DNA of 60,349 bases, from positions 1-60,349 of the forward strand of contig BBDJ01000033.1 in NCBI GenBank assembly GCA_001312325.1, in the 5' to 3' direction. Numbering within the stretch: the stretch's first letter is position 1; each line of letters begins with the position of its first letter. The DNA comes from Lysinibacillus pakistanensis. GTDB lineage: Bacteria > Bacillota > Bacilli > Bacillales_A > Planococcaceae. Below, piece after piece: positions 58,280-60,349 of this stretch. The translations under genes were made by a program, and so were the position numbers. A model generated the notes under the pieces. That model saw only the letters and a program-made list of their open reading frames with translations, had not been told where the DNA came from and did not search any database.

Positions 58280-59011
58280 TTACACATTCTGCATCATGAA
58301 AAGTTTACCACCATATGTTTTTTTGTAATTGCGCTGGTGTAAAAACTTCTTCCGTTGCACCGGATGCTAAAATCGTTTTATTTAAAAGAATTGTATAATC
58401 AAAATAGTCTTTAACTGTTTGTAAGTCATGATGGACGACAAAAATACTTTTGCCCTGTGCCTTTAAATCTTTTAAAATATCAATAATCGTTTTTTTTCCG
58501 TTGCGGCATCGACTCCAGCAAATGGTTCATCTAAAAAATAGATATCTGCGTTTTGGGCAAGTGCTCGTGCTAAAAATACCCGTTGCTGCTGTCCACCAGA
58601 AAGTTGACCAATGGAACGATCAGCGAAGTCCTCCATCCCTACACTTGCAAGAGCTTGCTGCGCCAAAATTTTATCCTTTCTAGATGGTCTTCTAAATAAT
58701 CCCGTATGACCATAACGTCCCATCAACACAATATCCAGTGCATTTGTAGGGAAATCCCAATCTACTGCATTGCGCTGAGGAACATAGCCAACCACTAAGC
58801 TTTTCGGCTCAAAAACCTTACCGAGTATCTCAACTCTCCCTACCTTATTTGGTAGTTGATTTAAGATTGCTTTTAAAAAGGTTGACTTTCCCGCTCCATT
58901 CGGACCAATAATTGCAGACAAATGGCCAGTCGGAACTGAAACACTAGCATTTTCTAAAACTGTTTTTTTATCATAAGCTACTGAAAGATTTTCTACTGTT
59001 AATGCATACAT
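58280..59011 (-). CDS. Metal ABC transporter ATP-binding protein (MntB-like), two frameshifts
   Basis: About 243 residues. Walker A AIIGPNGAGKSTFLKAIL, Q-loop YVPQRN, signature QLSGGQQQRVFLARAL, Walker B ADIYFLDEPFAGVD, and after repair VVHHDLQTVKDYFD with the H-loop. C-terminus LQKTYGGKLF. Slips near 58490 and 58325 in T-runs. ATG at 59011 with AGGTG upstream is preferred to the GTG at 59020. Confidence 0.88.
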
Positions 59012-59020
59012 ATTCTTCAC

Positions 59021-59940
59021 CTACTTTAATGCATCGACAATTGTGTCGATGTTATGTTGATACATACCGATATATGTACCTTCCTTTGTTCCTTCTGCCC
59101 CCATTGCATCTGAGAATAATTCTCCTCCAATAACAATGTCGTGCCCTTTTTCCTTTGCCCCTTCAATTACTGCTTTCATGGCTTTATCGGAGACACTTGA
59201 TTCGATAAAAATGGCTTTAATTTTATTGGCTACTAAAAAATTCACCATTTCCTGTACATCCTTTACACCATATTCGGAATCAGTGCTTAGTCCCTGCAAA
59301 CCTCGCACATCAAATCCCTGGCTTCTTCCAAAATAATTAAAAGCATCATGTGCTGTTACTAAAATACGTTGTTTTTCCGGAATTTCATTTACTCTATTCT
59401 TTGCATATACTTGTAATTCATCAAGTTGTTTTAAATACTCTTTCTCATTTGCTACAAAATCATCTTTAAATTCTGGATATTCCTCCTGAAGCTTGGTGCC
59501 AATCGCCTGAACGACTCCCTTCCAAAGCTCGATATCAAACCAAATATGAGGATCATGTAACATAGCATCATCATCACTTGCTAGTAAATCCGACTTATTT
59601 AATGTTTCTCCAACGGCAAGTACAGATTTGCTTTTTGACATCTGCTCAAAAATATCCAACATTTGTCCCTCTAAATGTAAGCCATTATAAAAAAATAACT
59701 TCTGCCTTATCCAGTTTCGATAAATCACTTTGCGTTGCTTTGTATAAATGTGGATCAACACCCGGTCCCATTAATGCTGAAACCTGTAAGTGACCCCCAC
59801 TGATTGCTTTAATGGCATCCGCAATTTGCCCGGTTGTTGCAACAACGACCCCTTCCCTATCCTCTTTAGTTGTATCAGTAGAACAACCAAAAAGTAGAAG
59901 TGAGAGTGAAAAAACAACTACACCCAAAAAAACGTTTCAT
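59021..59940 (-). CDS. Metal-binding lipoprotein of the Mn ABC transporter (MntA-like), two frameshifts
   Basis: About 305 residues. The signal peptide ends in a lipobox LLLFGCS. The cluster A-I family is clear: GPGVDPHLYKATQSDL (first His ligand), HDPHIWFDIELWK (second His ligand), LVTAHDAFNYFGRSQGF and IFIESSVSDKAMKAV (Glu), and the last acidic ligand in FSDAMG. The slips are in an A-run near 59690 and another at 59925. Family members bind Mn, Zn or Fe; the operon order (lipoprotein, ATPase, two permeases) favours manganese. Confidence 0.88.
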
Positions 59941-60000
59941 GTATAAATACCTCTTCTTTCTTTATATTCAGACATGATGATCCTTGCTATAGATTATTTG

Positions 60001-60043
60001 AAGCGGACATTAACTTGTTTCCACTACTTCGTTATGTCCGCTT
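60001..60043. terminator. Terminator-like hairpin
   Basis: AAGCGGACAT and ATGTCCGCTT form a 10-base perfect stem between the small membrane gene and the metal-uptake operon. Confidence 0.7.
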
Positions 60044-60083
60044 AAGCAGCTGCTGTCATATAGTAGTATCATCGATGCCTTAT

Positions 60084-60239
60084 TTATAATAATTTTCTTA
60101 TAAGCCGACGCCAGCCTATCCAGAAAACAATTATCATTATTCCCGCTCCAACAGACTCTGTTAGTTCCCATAAAAGTGTAAGAATTAGTAAAATGCTCAA
60201 CGGAAGGATCGTCAGCTTTAAATCATCTAACTCTTTCAT
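60084..60239 (-). CDS. Small membrane protein
   Basis: 51 residues, intact: a short polar N-terminus (MKELDDLK) then two hydrophobic helices, ILPLSILLILTLLWELTES and GAGIMIIVFWIGWRR, with a basic end. No family recognised. It starts about 110 bases from the window edge, so a longer transcript from beyond the window cannot be judged. Confidence 0.55.
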   Translation of the reverse strand: MKELDDLKLTILPLSILLILTLLWELTESVGAGIMIIVFWIGWRRLIRKLL

Positions 60240-60349
60240 TCAGTCACTCTTCTTTCTCGAACGATATTTTGTTTCCCTTAGGAAAAATATATGCTTAATA
60301 TAAAAAAAATTCAACTCTTTTATGAAAATTTTTAAAATTTTTCGATTTC

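Noticed and set aside
441..59940. Programmed frameshifting as the cause of the broken genes
   Set aside because: Breaks occur in unrelated housekeeping and accessory genes, all in homopolymers, without slippery heptamers plus pseudoknots. A technical cause is far simpler.
59941..60000. MntR operator before the metal-uptake operon
   Set aside because: No sequence near the start fits the known manganese-repressor palindrome; control by MntR stays an expectation only.

Overview
This is an AT-rich stretch of a Firmicutes (Bacillales) chromosome. The gene families, the YjcZ-type small sporulation peptides, an LCP wall protein, mntABCD and a BmrCD-type ABC pair fit a Lysinibacillus- or Bacillus-like organism. 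The genus is an inference. There are no rRNA or tRNA genes, no CRISPR array and no prophage. About 40 reading frames are broken. Nearly all breaks fall in runs of 6-8 A or T, and where I worked the frame out the run is usually one base too long. This points to homopolymer errors in the assembly, so broken genes are annotated as whole loci with their breaks noted.

Layout. 1-7477: LCP protein, an M24 peptidase/class V aminotransferase pair with an IclR regulator, a MarR regulator beside an SDR pseudogene, and a PBP4-type carboxypeptidase. 7655-13957: small haem-copper-like membrane protein, heterodimeric multidrug ABC exporter with an upstream leader-peptide attenuator, two fluoride channels, a sirtuin. 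14157-18067: PadR/DUF2812, CbrC, monooxygenase with a divergent ArsR-type regulator, EamA exporter. 18224-23334: two-component system converging on a membrane redox cluster (ferric-reductase-like protein, ApbE, small exported protein, stalk-domain protein, DUF2306). 23988-31668: CDF metal exporter, two YjcZ peptides, CPBP protease/MarR, GNAT, LysR/MetX-like hydrolase, MerR. 31661-44750: accessory resistance and regulation region (MFS exporter, several GNATs, serine hydrolase, MerR-GyrI, M28 peptidase/TetR, chloramphenicol acetyltransferase, DUF418, Lsa-like ABC-F). 45415-55026: LytTR/DUF3021, hydrolases, XRE-TPR regulator, an intact IS4-family element, MFS exporter, ArsR-rhodanese, GNAT. 55079-60239: MFS exporter, mntABCD-type importer, a small membrane protein.

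How it works together. The strongest theme is drug-responsive gene control. Three resistance genes (bmrCD-like, cat, Lsa-like ABC-F) each have a short leader ORF followed by mutually exclusive or SD-sequestering hairpins, the architecture of ribosome-mediated attenuation. A second theme is regulator/operator pairs readable directly from the sequence: IclR, two MarR, PadR, TetR, XRE-TPR and ArsR-rhodanese each have a dyad next to their own gene. Three promoters with a 19-bp spacer and a shared dyad suggest a small MerR regulon (GNAT-MerR, serine hydrolase, a second GNAT). Two repeat families, a short dispersed intergenic repeat and a tandem array of about 21 bp, are also present.
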